From assembly GCA_934667465.1 (NCBI GenBank), contig CAKUMG010000062.1:1-13718 (forward strand): a stretch of DNA of 13,718 nucleotides, given 5' to 3'. Positions 13,175-13,718 of the stretch are shown here, in pieces; position 1 is the first letter of the stretch, and every line of letters starts with the position of its first letter. The position numbers and the translations under genes were made by a program. This DNA is from an uncultured Actinoplanes sp. GTDB taxonomy: Bacteria > Actinomycetota > Actinomycetes > Mycobacteriales > Micromonosporaceae. The notes below the pieces were generated by a model that was given only the letters and a program-made list of their open reading frames with translations, did no database searches and was not told where the DNA came from.

Positions 13175-13181
13175 CGTACTT

Positions 13182-13718
13182 TCAGCCGAGCGCTGCCGCG
13201 GTTGCGCGTCCCGCCGTACGGCCGGAGAAGAGGCAGCCGCCCAGGAACGTGCCCTCCAGCGAGCTGTATCCGTGCATGCCCCCGCCGCCGAACCCCGCGA
13301 CCTCCCCCGCCGCGTAGACGCCGGGCAGCGGTGTGCCGTCCGTGCGCAGGACGCGGGCCTGCAGGTCGGTGTGCAGGCCGCCGAGGGTCTTGCGGGTGAG
13401 GATGTTGAGGCGCACGGCGATCAGCGGGCCGGCCGCCGGGTCGAGCAGCCGGTGCGGGGTGGCGACCCGGATCAGCTTGTCGCCCCGGTAGCGGCGGGCG
13501 CCGTGGATCGCGGTCAGCTGGGCGTCCTTGGTGAACGGGTGGCCGAGCTCACGGTCGCGGGCCTCGACCGTGCGGCGGACGTCGGCCGGGTTCAGGGCCG
13601 GGCCGTCGTACTCGGCGGCGAGCTTGTTCATGCCCTCCACGAGCTCCGGCAGCTCGCGCGCCACGACGAAGTCGGCGCCGTGCCGCTTGAACGCCTCGAC
13701 GGGCGGGGTCGCGCCGGG
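13182..13718 (-). CDS. FAD-binding dehydrogenase, C-terminal part (cut by window edge)
   Basis: The frame is open from the window edge to the TGA at 13184-13182, giving the last 179 codons; an internal GTG at 13664 is not the start, because the frame continues upstream as PPVEAFKRHGADFVVAREL. The closing region GVYAAGEVAGFGGGGMHGY, followed by SSLEGTFLGGCLFSGRTAG, is the FAD-contacting C-terminal signature of the fumarate reductase/3-ketosteroid-delta-1-dehydrogenase flavoprotein family (FAD_binding_2). TLGGLHTDLQARVL a little earlier is the usual loop before it. The wording is closest to the large actinobacterial 'FAD-binding dehydrogenases' of the Rv0785 type, full length about 550 residues, with unknown substrate. 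The N-terminal Rossmann fold is outside the window. It is convergent with the secreted-protein gene and separated by the hairpin 13096-13125. Confidence 0.9.
   Translation of the reverse strand, partial: PGATPPVEAFKRHGADFVVARELPELVEGMNKLAAEYDGPALNPADVRRTVEARDRELGHPFTKDAQLTAIHGARRYRGDKLIRVATPHRLLDPAAGPLIAVRLNILTRKTLGGLHTDLQARVLRTDGTPLPGVYAAGEVAGFGGGGMHGYSSLEGTFLGGCLFSGRTAGRATAAALG

Overview
The window is very GC-rich throughout, with third codon positions almost all G or C, many GTG starts and short -10-like TANNNT boxes placed 6-7 nt in front of several start codons (the leaderless-mRNA layout common in Actinobacteria). Together with actinobacterial families (a CE1759-type FMN reductase, an AlkZ-like winged-helix protein, a YbdK-type ligase) this points to a high-GC actinomycete chromosome, plausibly Micromonosporaceae. 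That taxonomic guess is inference. I see no phage, transposase, rRNA, tRNA or CRISPR signal.

Layout, left to right. (1) A cut-off minus-strand hypothetical gene (1-270). (2) A plus-strand chain: an 11-codon mini-ORF that appears leaderless, a PrmC/HemK-like methyltransferase and a YbdK-type carboxylate-amine ligase, each joined to the next by an ATGA overlap and closed by a perfect 15-bp hairpin. (3) Minus-strand HAD-like and VOC (glyoxalase-fold) genes. (4) A divergent pair, an MFS exporter (minus) and a ROK repressor (plus), separated by only 44 bp that hold two overlapping promoters and palindromes; the ROK protein very likely controls the exporter. (5) A minus-strand histidine phosphatase, a 30-31 bp tandem-repeat array in front of it, and a CE1759-type FMN reductase with a 20-bp palindrome in its upstream region. 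(6) A plus-strand orphan coding remnant that collides tail-to-tail with a minus-strand AlkZ/YcaQ-like winged-helix gene, whose 5' end carries a 21-bp duplication giving two in-frame GTG starts. (7) pgi (glucose-6-phosphate isomerase, minus) with a true hairpin-plus-T-tract terminator. (8) A zinc-dependent medium-chain dehydrogenase and a small secreted four-cysteine protein (plus), closed by a perfect 12-bp hairpin. (9) The C-terminal part of an FAD-binding dehydrogenase (minus), cut by the window edge.

Most genes are ordinary chromosomal housekeeping or accessory metabolism and do not form one obvious pathway. I do not see a convincing large new system. The items most worth a second look are the repeat array at 7340-7555, the mini-ORF/methyltransferase/ligase chain at 490-2618, the coding remnant at 8299-8655, the compact ROK/MFS switch at 5414-5457 and the duplicated start of the winged-helix gene.
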